Below, one piece after another: positions 13,701 through 25,337 of a stretch of DNA of 64,000 nucleotides. Below the pieces are notes generated by a model. That model was not told where the DNA came from. It was given only the letters and a program-made list of their open reading frames with translations, and did not search any database. The translations under genes were made by a program, and so were the position numbers. The DNA is from Trichopria drosophilae (lineage: Eukaryota > Arthropoda > Insecta > Hymenoptera > Diapriidae), in the NCBI GenBank assembly GCA_030407085.1, contig CM059587.1:101923001-101987000 (forward strand), read 5' to 3'. Every line of letters starts with the position of its first letter. Positions within the stretch are counted from its first letter, which is position 1.

Positions 13701-16180
13701 GTATTGCCATTAAAATAGAGACAACATCTACATGGAAGGAAAAATAGTTAAATCATGTCATGCATGTAACATATGCGTTATTATAAAAAAAAAACTATTT
13801 TCATTGAAACTTAGACAATAATACAGTTTTATTTACTATTTATTAACAATGAAAGATGCAAATCTAGAAACTGATACTTACGTGAATATTTTATACCATT
13901 ACTACTAATTCAGTTAGTACTATTTAATCGCGAAAAGAAAGTTTGACTACTAACTAATATTTTGTTTAAATAAATATATAAACAAAAAATGAGTAATTGT
14001 TTGTAAACAATTGTTCTTGAAATTTTATATTTTATCTAATCTCAAATATTAAGTTACTTTTTTTCTTATTAAAGAATAATTACATTATATATGATATTTC
14101 CTTTTGAGTAGTAAGCCAATAATTTTGTCCACTAACAACTTTTCAAATGGTTTTTAACTGTTTATAATTAAATTATACCATTAATATATCTCGCAATCGA
14201 TTGAAACATCTTTTCATAGTGCAAATTATTTATTTTTCTCTCTGTAGCCGAAGTTGTTTGCTTCGCATCTTACTACTTAAAGAGAAACATTAACTATCTA
14301 GGTATACAATAAATTTGTATACTTAAGATATTTAACATCATTGAAATTATATCAATAATAATTTATACTTATCAAAGTGTATAAACGTAGTTATGATAGT
14401 TCTGAATATTTACAACAAAGAAATTAATTTTTATATTAATATTCACCTGTAGTTCCAGAAGCAACATTAGAGAAAAAATTAATTCTAAGTCAATTTTCAC
14501 CTTTATATGTAGAGTATAATTGAAAATATTTTCAGAAATTTTTAACGTATTAAATTAATAATAATTCGTATTAAATTCGAAAAATAAACTATACCGAATA
14601 TGTATTTCAAAAACAAGAAATACCTTTTACTCTCTGAATTCACGCGTGTAATATTCTATATCGCATGATTTTATTTTTGAAATTATTTCACTTTACATTT
14701 CACGCTTCGCATTACACGTTAGTCCTCTCGGCTTTATATATTAAATATGTCATGTTACACGTATTTTGAAATGCACTTGTTTCACGTTTAGAGGAAAATT
14801 TTGGCTGTATATTTAAACAAGGTAAATTATACATATAGTTCTTTTTGCGTGTCACATTTAAAACATACATTTTTATAAACCTTAAATAAAATTTCGATTT
14901 ACTGCAACGTCCGATAAAACTACGATAAAAACTATAACCGCAGACTCTATAGCCGACATTTTTCACGTTTGAATGGGTGAAGCAGGGTTGTGAGACAATG
15001 TATAAAAGACAACTACTGTCTCGCGAGCGCCAATTACGTAATGCAATTTACTGAACGCAATTAATTATGCACGCTGGATAACAATATGCCGTAACAATCA
15101 CTTATTAAATTACTGTTATGAGATCGTTAAAACTGATTACAAAGTTATTACAGCGTATAAAACTGAATCACATACGTGATTTGCTGCACTAATACTATCA
15201 AAGAGTTCCCAGCGCGTTAATGGCAATCAAACACAAATTTTAACTCAAGTGCACATTAAAGTTAAAAGCAAAATTGTTTATATATACTAAAGCATTGTTT
15301 AACAATGGTTAATTGTTAGATGCAGTTGCGAAACAATATATGGAAAGTTAATGTTCATATAATGCTTTAGATTAACAGGAATACATTAATCCATGATATT
15401 ACTTTTGAATATTTATTTTTATGGAATAATTAGGTTCTAGGCAAATTTAAGAAAAAAAATAATAGCTTGTGTTGACTTTTGTTGCATGTATCATTCAAAT
15501 TTTTTTAGTGGTATTTTTAAAAATAATCGATTATTGTTACAATACAGTTGTAATGTATTTGTAATGATCTGTAGGGCCAAATCTAATAAATTTGCTATTG
15601 ATAGCAAACTAAAAAATCAATGTTTATGATCCACTCTTACAATGATATACAGCCCACTCTGTATAATAATTTTTTTTTTTACAAGAATTAATGTCATTTT
15701 TCGTTTTTAGATACCGAGCTAATTTTTTGCACCTCATATTTCAGCAGACAAATCTCGGTTCCTGAATGAAATGAATAAACGACGACGCGACAATATACAT
15801 ATTTTCTTTTAACTCTTGTATACATTATTTCTTGTTTTGCCGACGTTAATTGCTTCTTTCTGTAAGTTGGCTAAATTTTCGGAATGTATACTTCTTTTAG
15901 TATTAGAATATTATTAATATCGTATCAAGAGCTAAAACGTGTCCACTGTCACGATGGTGGTGATTTTGTCGAGTTGAAGCCCGATGAAAAAAATTTTGCA
16001 CATTGCCGTGAATGCTTAATAATTATAGTAAATTCTAGGCAATGTTTTTGCCAAAATTTATTAATAATTTTGCTACTGTCCATCTTTGTACGAACGTATA
16101 TTATGATGTCTAATCTTAAATGTCCTTACTCAATTTTTGACCGTAATATAAATTCTTCTCAAATCCACAATAAAAAATAA
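13701..16180. other. AT-rich noncoding DNA
   Basis: AT-rich sequence with short chance frames (for example 84 codons on the - strand at 14966, 98 codons + at 15884), none with a recognisable domain. A TATA-like TGTATAAAAG near 15000 has no gene after it. Nothing else was seen. Confidence 0.5.
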
Positions 16181-16181
16181 G

Positions 16182-16620
16182 GGTTTCCATTAAAAAAAAA
16201 CAACTTTGACCTTGGAATGACATTGAAGATCGTTGTCCAGAAGATGAAATTTCCTGATCATTAGAAATCCGTAAGAGAACATGGAGGTTCCCATTTAAAA
16301 AAAATTGAATTTGACGGTGATATAACCTTCAAGGTCATAGCCAAAGTCGAATAAAGGTTGCCATTGAATAGTCCGTAAAAATTCGAAAACGTTTGTCTGT
16401 AATATTTATTAAAAAACAAACAAATTTTTAATGTGCCGAAAATGCGAGAATTTTCGTCTTGCTATTTTTCATAGCCTTGATGTTTTCTTGATAAACAAGT
16501 TTACTTTTTAAGAATACCTTCTTCAAATGAAACTGCATAACCAAGTTCATGTCGTGGATCAAAAATTAGTGTTCCCGTTTACAAAACTTACTGTGACCTT
16601 GAAGTGGTCTTCAATATCGT
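16182..16620. repeat. Three diverged copies of an A-rich repeat carrying TGACCTTG / AAGGTCA motifs
   Basis: Copies start GGTTTCCATTAAAAAAAAAC (16182), GGTTCCCATTTAAAAAAAAT (about 16286) and TGTTCCCGTTTACAAAACTT (16570). Each continues into TTTGACCTTGG, TTTGACGGTG...CTTCAAGGTCA or TGTGACCTTGAAGTGG. The middle copy contains TTCAAGGTCA at 16328..16337, a good match to the FTZ-F1/SF-1 nuclear receptor site (YCAAGGTCA). I read this as a dispersed repeat; any receptor binding is inference. A possible distant relative lies near 61425 (TTTTAAGGTTATGGC). Confidence 0.5.
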
Positions 16621-19600
16621 GTTGAAGTCTGAATTATGTTACCTCTTAAGTCCTCTTTAAGTGCAGTCACTTTTTTTCTTCGCCAGTTATTTTTTTCAAG
16701 TCTATGCGAGAGGTTGTTTAAAATTACAAAATACGCATAGAAAAAAATCAGTGTTGACAAATAATAAAAATTGGAAGAGACGATACATTTTTTATACTCA
16801 AATGTTATATTTTTTACCCGAAAAAGAATTTGAATCGTCTGAAAAGTATTTTTATTAATAAACATTAAATTTTAATACAAAATATTAGACTTCTGAATCA
16901 CCTTAACATTGATCGTAATCAGTTTTATGTATTTTGCTTAGGTTTTGACCAAATAATGTAATAAACTGAATGATTTAATAAAAATAATTGAAATTCGCGA
17001 ATTTGACCTTTGTTCGTCTTTGAGGTATCCTAGGGAGATTAAAATGTACAAGCACATCACTAATAGCGTATACAAACATGTGATTTATGATATGTATATT
17101 TATGAGTAATTGAAAACGGTTGTGATTTTTCATATTTTCCAATATTTGATAGTAGCTCAAGTAATATTTTATATATCAATACTATACATCCGGTACTATC
17201 TCAATTTCATATTTCTAACTCGATACAATGAAACTGGTTGACTAGACAAAAATATTTTTTTTCGAAAAATCATGCATTAATTACTTGCTATTAGTATTTT
17301 AAACTCGTATATGGAATTATTCGTTTCCTCATTTAGGTAGAAATTGTTTACAAAACATCAATTTTCAGAAATTCGTTTCACACGATTTTAAGGGTTTGCA
17401 CATTTTATTTTGCATATTTCTGAATAGTCTTTATCTTCTGCAATTAAAACGCCTAATATAGTTAATTTATACGAATCAAATTGTGAAAAAATGAACATAA
17501 TAATAAACGAACATATATTACAATATCGAAGTCTTATGAAAGTGATATGTCATGTTTTAAATTTTTGATACCAAATAAAAATATCGTCTCGCGTTACTGG
17601 GTTGCATATCGTCTCGAATATCGTGCTGTTTCGTAACGGAGCGATATCCACAAAGTCGTGTACTATATGAGCTAGTATACAATGTGTGGGCACTGGCTTA
17701 TTCATATAGAGAATGGGAATAATATTCGGGCGATAATGTTAGGTGTACGAATATTTTACTGAATAATTTGTATTACTATATTAATATGAAAATAGAACAC
17801 ATTACTACCTAAAGTAATTTTTCATTTGAATATTAATGTTTTTTCTCTTTTATATATAGTTTCTTTGTATACCGTGTTTGATATTTTTTTGAGAGTAGTG
17901 CTCATACGATTTGTATTTAAAAAAAGAAATAAAAATAAGGATAACAACTTTTTACTTTAAATTTTAGTATTTCAGACAGGATAAAAGATAGATTACGAAT
18001 GTAAGTGGGTTCAACTTTTCCAAAGGGAACAATAAACAGAATGTAAATATTCCCTAAAGTAAAATATATGTTCGAAACTATTCATATAAATATCAGTTGA
18101 AATTTCAAGGATTTTCATGATTGATTTCATTGATTTAAAAGATTGAATAGTACCCAAGTAGATACATAGAAATATAATTAACTAAAATAAAAATATAATC
18201 TACAAAACATCGGTACTTGTTGTTCCTAACGTTAACAATTGTCAAGCTCACTATACAAAATGTCAAATGTCGTAAATTAAATTTCGAATACTCACGTGAA
18301 AATTTGGGACGTCATATTTGTCGCATATTAATTACATACTTTTATCGACTTCTGTAAATTCGATATAATAAATGCCTAATGGTTTGAAATGAAATTCGAA
18401 AACTCATAAAATGTTTATTGTAAGTTATTAATATATTTTAATTGGTGAATAACATAAAATTGACCAATTTTTGTTCTTAAATTCCTTGTGTTGCATTATT
18501 TATATTTAATTCCTATATTCTACAGATTTGAAAAGAAGATTTCAAGATTAAAATTACAAAGGTAACGTAAAGGTACAATATGATATTATTTTTGCGATAT
18601 ACTATTAAGATGGACATAAATATTTCTTATTTAATTTTTAACAACGGTTACTCTTCGAAGCCAGAATTTGTAAAAATGTTGCAAACAAATCAGCTGCAAA
18701 AAAAAATAATAGACATTTTTGGGGCAACGAATTTTTAGAATTTGGTCCTCAATTTTTCAAATGTTAAAAAAAATCGTCAGAATGAAGATTTAAGTTCGGG
18801 TTTCATTACATTATTTTTAATATTACTTATATAATTTTCAAACATATCATTTTTATTCCTATTACATTTTATTGCACAGGTAGGTTAGGATGAGTATTTA
18901 ATTCCAGCGTTTAATTATTATGTTATATTCTGTAATGTTATATTTTAATAAAACGTTTCAGAGTATAGTTTTCAGACCTTGTGTAGATTTATTATGTTTG
19001 TATTCTGCTGCACGTGACAAAGAAGACCGTTCGCGAAAATTTTCATAATAGAAGAATCATAACGGCTATTTAAAGCGAACATTTAAATAACAAATTTTCA
19101 GAATATGCTGAAAAATGATTTATTTATTAATTCATTAATTACTTTTATACGGATACTAAAGCCCACAATATAATAATGTATATTAAAAACGGTATAATAC
19201 TACAATTTTGTTGGAATGACAAAATCATAATTAATATATTAAATGGTTTCATGCATGAATTTAATGGAAAACCACCGGAGAAATATAACAAATATTATCT
19301 TGACAAAAACACCTATTTTGCTTTGATTAATGTAGAAATTTAGTCACAAGTTAGATATGGCATTTAGTCAAAGTAACAAATATTCTAAAATGTTGATATT
19401 TTACATATAATGTATATATATAAAAATTATTGGTTGTATTAATCGTGTTATTTTTAACATAAAAGTTTCCTTATTTTAGATATCGTATTGCTTTATCTCC
19501 AGAAAAAGAGTAGTACATCCCTCTACTCGGTACTTACGGGAATATATTCCGCAGTCGCGGTGTCATTAGTGGAAACGAACTTACTTTTAAGTCGAATAAA

Positions 19601-22600
19601 ATACGACCTTTTTTACAATATCTTTCTTCATCGAATCTCGTTTAAAATTCGAACATAAGCGTTTTATGCATCCGATTAGAATGATCTCTGATCTTCCAAG
19701 AAAAACTTACTGTGTTGCTTTACTATTCTCGTTTACTGCCCTCTTTTATTGTATTTTTGCCGTTCTTTAGTATCATGTTGCGACGACGACCCACATTTAA
19801 CCAGTATTATTTATTTCTATCATAAATATTAAAATGAAAGATGAAGGCGGTTATTTAATACTCTTGTGTGTGCTTTTTATTATATGTTTTAATGCATATA
19901 TATAAGGCTAATATTAACGTTTAACATAAAACAAAGAGTTCTTTGCTGAATGGCGAGTAAAAAGATGTTGCATCTGGTGTAGCTTATTTTTCACAATAAA
20001 ATCTTAAAACTGAAATGTATGGATGAACATACAAAAAATCTTTGCCATCTGTGTATAAACAAAATTTGTAAATATTTCATTTGATAGTGAATAACCAGAG
20101 ATTAGAAGTAAATTTCCAGACGTGGCTGCCTATGTTGACTGTTACTACTTAAGATTCAAATTCGCCCTAATTAAGTAGTAACATTCTAGGATAACCCTTA
20201 CACCTTGTTGCTAATTTCTAATTTAGAACCAAAACATCCAGTGGCAACAAAAGATAAATCAAGTTCATTTTTTAAATATATTGGAATAAACTTCAATTCT
20301 GAAAGAGTCACATATGCAAAAGTATAAATGATCTCTATTTTTGCGATATCTCTTTGAAATGTTATAAAAGCTTCATGTAATATGTCGTGTAAAACTCAAT
20401 TATTCTTGCATGTATTGAATATATTCATGCGTGAAGCATTCCTATCGAAAATTTTGAAAGCATTTTTTGAATAATTGAGGCAGATATGTCGCATTATCGG
20501 AAATTTTTGTGAATTTAGTGCTAACGGTGGTTGGTTTTCGTAATTCATTAAAAATTTCGATAAAATTCGATAAAAGAAATAAAAATCATTTCTCATGTAG
20601 TTAGATAAATACTGGTCGGGTAGTTAATTTTACTACTTTTATTTAAATTGATAATTAGTTAACTTTTCTAAAGTATGTAGTTAAATTCTAAAAAGATTTT
20701 AGAATTTCCTCAAATTAATGACATAATTCCAATTCGTTATTTACTCTTATAGTCCCTTTGACTATTTTAGAATAGTTACAACAACTTACGTAGTCGCTAA
20801 ATTCGCTTAAAATTTGTTTCCTTGCACTTACTATTTCGGCTTTTCTATTTTTATTATCTGCATAAATTATTATATAATGAAGCTACGAGATGGACATAAA
20901 ACCATTAAACATTCTCGTATAATAGAACAATTAAATTTGGGATGAGGTGTTGTTTGGGATCGAAAAGGACCAAGGTAAAAAGGATGTATTATTTAATATT
21001 TAATAGTTTATCATTTTTTATTTAGGGTATAAAAATCAATATTTTTGTCATTTTCAATCTCCGACATTTTATAATAAGTGTAGATAATTGTTCTGGAACG
21101 TTCTAAAAATCACTAATAAACCAGAAGATGATTCCGAGTCTATCAATTCATTGTATCGAAATTAGATTATTGAAAAATTATTCAACAATTGGTTTACTCT
21201 CCATTTCATTGCTTAGTTTTACTAAATCAGAACATTATTAGTCGTCGACAATCCTGAATTTTACAGAAAGAGATTGGGTTGATATTTGGACTGTTAATGT
21301 GGACCCATATATTTTAGAAATAAGATTAGAAATTCAATAGTTTCATTATAAATCTTTAAATAATAAACTAAATCGCAAAACGCCCTTATATTAAAATAGT
21401 AAAGTAATTTTTTATCTAGCATATGCGCACATTGGCATTGAAGGAAACGGAATTCAGCAGAGCCAAGGAAGCATGCATGTTTGAACCTAATTTCTCCATA
21501 AAAATGCCCTTTACCAATTTCAAACATACTTGCAGAGAAGATGTATTTGGAACTGAAAGCATATTTCTCTGAAACAATAACTGTAAAGGCCAAGAATATT
21601 TTTCAAATTACTACAAATTCTCTTTGAACTTCCGTTTTATAATCTAAATTCTAGAAAAATAACAACAATTCGTAGATGTAGATGTAATAATTATAATCTA
21701 AATGCTGTTGTCGCATTAGGTGCAAGAATTTTTTTACTATAATGTTTGAATGTAAATAACCACCGGGACTGAAAAAACACATTTGAAGTGGATAACAAAT
21801 TGTGCTAGGCTAAAAGGTTATTTATCAAATCCATGGGCGCATTCAATTTTGTGATTCTAAATATTATAAAAATATTTCCTGTTGGGACACACTCTTTTAC
21901 TAAGCGTCATTTTGTAAGAATTTTAGTGCACAATGAGATCGACCCCTGACAGTTCACTTAAAAGAACATTTCAAAAAGTTACTGTATGAATACTTTTACG
22001 AGATATTTATGATGCATAGTATCGTATTTTTGTTATCGTTATTTGTTGGTTTTCAGTCTGATTACTAGGTAAACATTTAGGTTAATTTAACTTCTAATTG
22101 TTACATTCAATAAAAATAGTAAAATTAACAACCGAGTTTAGTTATTCAAAGTAAAAAAGCAGTTGTTTTTACTACTTACCTATCAACTTCCCAGCAAGAT
22201 GGTTAAATTTGTCAGGTTCGTACCATTAATAGCCTAATAAATTGATGATTAGATTTTAACTATTGAGCAACATTACAAGCAAAATAGAGTACTTTAGTCT
22301 TTGGTGGTTTCACTTATCTGTAACAAGAATATTAGACAACTTACTGCGATGGTGTTGATATTTGTTGATGTATTTTTCGGTTGAACTGGATTCCTTTACA
22401 GTTCAAATTTCGAGTTGTTATGGCTTCGTTTATAAGAGAAGAGGAATCGTTTAGATCGAAATCTTTCCAGTATTGCAACATTCGAATTAGAAGTCGAGCC
22501 GCAAACTTTATTAACAATGTGATCTATAATGATAGACGAAATTAGCGATCCATGATCTAATTCTAGAAACCGACAGCGTTTGCAAATCTTTACATGTATG

Positions 22601-22812
22601 GGACGTTCATTTTGAGTTGGAATGTAGGCGAATGCCTATTTACCTATTTAGCATGATCAGATACTGGGGTTGCTTTATTATTTAGTTTGGTAGGTGACCT
22701 GTTTTTCTAGAGGCTATTTTCCGATCTTTGTACACCGTTTCCACTTTACGGACATTTTTTACGCAACTGGAAGAAGCTCATATATGCATTAGAATATGAA
22801 ATTGTTCCACCA
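16621..22812. other. AT-rich noncoding DNA
   Basis: No coding exon or RNA gene was recognised. Minor structures: an imperfect inverted repeat near 17580..17650 (ATATCGTCTCGCGTTAC versus CGTAACGGAGCGATAT) and the hairpin at 20140. The sequence just below 22813 may include decayed continuation of the Jockey fragment, but no motif could be read with confidence. Confidence 0.5.
20140..20183. repeat. Short perfect hairpin with TGTTACTACTTAA arms
   Basis: TGTTACTACTTAA (20140..20152) and its exact reverse complement TTAAGTAGTAACA (20171..20183) flank an 18-base spacer. Thirteen perfectly paired bases with the same TTACTACTT core as at 13685 and 25326 suggest a small foldback element rather than chance. 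Confidence 0.55.
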
Positions 22813-23040
22813 CTATCCCCTAAACTCCCGTATACTGGCAGCACTGCCTTTGTGTGTTGCAAGGATTGTTGTATCTTCTGCAAATGTGACTATTGTGGAA
22901 TAGTCGATGACTGGTAGGTCAGCTGCAGGTAACAGACATAATAATGGCTCTAGGACACTCTCTTGAAGTACTCTAGATGTAACTGGGGATTTAGTGTTCA
23001 ATGTTCGCTCTCATATTTACAGCCTGAACCCCTTTATTGC
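22813..23040 (-). pseudogene. Jockey-clade non-LTR retrotransposon, reverse transcriptase fragment
   Basis: Reading the - strand from about 23001 gives SPVTSRVLQESVLEPLLCLL followed by PAADLPVIDYSTIVTFAEDT and TILATHKGS. This matches the RT palm of Jockey-type LINEs, where the usual sequences are PQGSVLGPLLYLLYTADLP and ATFADDTAILATH. The catalytic FADD box reads FAED (22873..22884), so one of the two metal-binding aspartates has become Glu, and the PQG box reads LQE. The frame stops at 22813, and no clear RT sequence follows on either side. It is a dead scrap of about 75 codons inserted just upstream of the eag leader, in the opposite orientation. Confidence 0.75.
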
Positions 23041-23451
23041 CTAATAGTGGAGACCAGAGGAGAAATGCAAATTCCCTTACTGTCTCTATTCCTACCCACT
23101 TTCTATGAGAAATTGTTCGCGCTACAATGTATCTCCAGTGTTCCCTTTGAGTCTTAGAAGATATGCTCCCCAGGGAGGTAAAGGAGTGGGAGAAGCAAAG
23201 TGACAATAACGGAGTTCTGAAAATAGAGAGGTAGGGAGACGGACCATTAGAGGGTGTGGACTGTAATTTAAAAACATCTTATTATGAGTTAGGGTTTTAG
23301 TTCGAAGTTCTTAAATTTATAAACTAGTCCTTGATATCAGATCTTATCAAAGACTTAAGTTATATTTAGAAAGATATTGATACAAATTTCAAAAATTGTA
23401 AAGTTCAATATTAATCCTAGTTTCTTACCAATTAATTATTTTGTTGTTGTA
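23041..23451. other. Spacer between the Jockey scrap and the eag leader
   Basis: Moderately AT-rich sequence that ends in the T-rich tract and AG at 23450..23451, a possible 3' splice site. Short frames here show no family signature. It may include unreadable, more decayed LINE sequence. Confidence 0.4.
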
Positions 23452-23534
23452 GATCATCGTTGATTGATCCAGAACGAGTGTCGCAAGCAGCGTCAACAAC
23501 CGGAAAAGGGTCATGTGACGTCGGGGTCTAAGAG

Positions 23535-23738
23535 ATGCCTTCTTCGGGTAGCTGCACCGACTCCGAGGAGGACACCGAGGATGTGGCGAGCACGATGGCG
23601 AGAGGGATCGCCGCCGTCGTTTCGGGATGCGACCTCTCGCACGTGGAAGGACTGCGGTTAAAGTGGCCGCGTTTGAGACGTCACGTCACCTCCGCGAGAG
23701 CAGCCAGTGTCCTTGGAAAAATTTGCAAAACAAAATAA
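23535..23738 (+). CDS. Upstream ORF in the eag leader, 67 residues, function unknown
   Basis: An ATG in a fair start context (AAGAGATGCC) opens a 67-codon frame that begins MPSSGSCTDSEEDTEDVAST and later turns basic (RLKWPRLRRH) before ending ICKTK. It has an acidic Ser/Asp/Glu cluster near residues 8 to 16 and no domain I recognise, signal peptide or membrane segment. Codon choice is CG-rich like the rest of the leader, so the open frame may simply reflect base composition. It lies upstream of and out of frame with eag and overlaps a longer frame at 23627..23953. If the leader is transcribed as one exon, it would act as a translated uORF rather than a separate gene. Conservation of the peptide among related insects would be the test. 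Confidence 0.25.
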   Translation: MPSSGSCTDSEEDTEDVASTMARGIAAVVSGCDLSHVEGLRLKWPRLRRHVTSARAASVLGKICKTK

Positions 23739-23936
23739 GCCCCAAAAATGCCGCCGAGGTGACGAAAGAACTGCTTCTTCGCCGTCGCGCGCCAAAACAA
23801 GAAACAATCAGAAAAAAAACCAAGAAAATTTCATCCCCCTCCCCTCGTACGAAGTGTCAACGAACCGGCGAATCGACGGTCAATTGGGAAAAGAAAATAA
23901 GTGATCCCGCGCATCGATATTCGTCCGATCTTGCAG

Positions 23937-23972
23937 ATGTGCGAATCTGGTGATTCGTCTTTGCCCGTGTAA
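23937..23972 (+). CDS. Short upstream ORF in the eag leader (11 residues)
   Basis: ATG TGC GAA TCT GGT GAT TCG TCT TTG CCC GTG TAA encodes MCESGDSSLPV. It sits between the longer upstream frames and the start-stop ATGTGA at 24021..24026. It is listed because a scanning ribosome would meet it before the eag start; there is no evidence that the peptide itself matters. Confidence 0.25.
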   Translation: MCESGDSSLPV

Positions 23973-24258
23973 TTAATTCTAGTCTTTAAGCATTTATTAG
24001 TTAGTGCAGTGCTTCGAAATATGTGAGGAGGTGCCAGGAACGAACCGTGAATCAAGCAGACCAGCGGAGTGGTCCGCGTTTTTCCAGCCACACAGGCTTT
24101 TCCGCGGTTTACCAAAGGGGCAATAACGAGGGTTTTCAGTGCTTGGTAATTGTGCGAATTTGAGATTTTTCCCTGCTTTTCGCAGCAAGTGGAAAAAGGG
24201 TGGCCGTTCGCAAACGGCTCGAGTGCGAGAGAGTGCGGATCGTGCGAGTTCACCTTAA

Positions 24259-24384
<126 letters not shown>

Positions 24385-24529
24385 TAAACATTTTTACTTT
24401 ATTAAATATATTGGAAATTTTCACCATTCATAACCATATCAATGTGTATCCATTACAACATTTTCCATTTGTATATTAAGAAGAGTATTTTTTTTCAAGT
24501 TATTTTTAAAATTTGACCTTGAGAACGGC

Positions 24530-24850
24530 TGAGATTCTAGCGCATCATTTTTGTATGGCCTATTTCGTACTTTCCGGCCGCTGGGTTTACATCGAAGGCA
24601 TTCCTAGCTCACCGTTTTCGAGGATGAGGCATCGATCGGCACCCAAGACACTCTCGCCTTGATATCGCGAATTACCATGAGCATTTGCGTGGGCGACGGA
24701 CGAACATCCTTCCTATAAGGAGAGGAAACGAGGCGTGACGATAAAGCGAAGCCCGGCTGTCTGTCAAACCTTAGCCGAGTCTCCCGTTTCATGCATACGA
24801 TTTCTCGCGTTTTTTATTTATAACACGACATTCTTTTTACGAATATGTAC
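24530..24850. promoter_or_regulatory. GC-rich block just inside eag intron 1
   Basis: This intronic stretch starts about 150 bases after the donor and is much richer in CG than the sequence around it (for example GTACTTTCCGGCCGCTGGG near 24569 and GTGGGCGACGGACG near 24688). It has no convincing exon: no frame with a family signature and no paired splice sites. Position close to the first coding exon makes it a candidate intronic enhancer or a conserved noncoding segment. Confidence 0.3.
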
Positions 24851-25293
24851 AATGACGCGCGTCAACCTGGAGAAATTTTATATCAAAAAGAATTCAAAAA
24901 TCAAGAACAAAGGCTTTTCGAAAGAATTTTCCATCAACCTTTCTGTTTGTTTGGTGCCATTGTTTCTCTTTGAAGTTCCAAATTCTTGTTCATAAATAAA
25001 CTTTCAATGGAACCTTTTTATTTCAAACCGGGCAGATATCGCCGAATCGAAATAACATTAGTCGCGAATTGTAGATGACGGGAAGATATCAATTTATTCT
25101 CCAGATTTACAAATTAGGCAATAATATTATTATTTTTCAAAATAAGAGAAAATTAAAATATATAAAACAGGGGAACCATCAAGTTCAGCACAATTTTTAA
25201 ATTATAAACGTGCGTTCTTAATATTTGTTTTTCTGGTTCGAAAATTTACCGTCTGACACGTAAGGACTGAGATCACTTACGGTTCAATGACCT

Positions 25294-25337
25294 AGTAGTA
25301 ACAGCCAATATCGGCGACGTACAGCGCTGTTACTACT
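25294..25337. repeat. Short hairpin with AGTAGTAACAGC arms
   Basis: AGTAGTAACAGC (25294..25305) and GCTGTTACTACT (25326..25337) are exact reverse complements across a 20-base spacer. The arms share the GTTACTACT core with the hairpin at 20140 but in the opposite order (right-type arm first). Confidence 0.5.
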
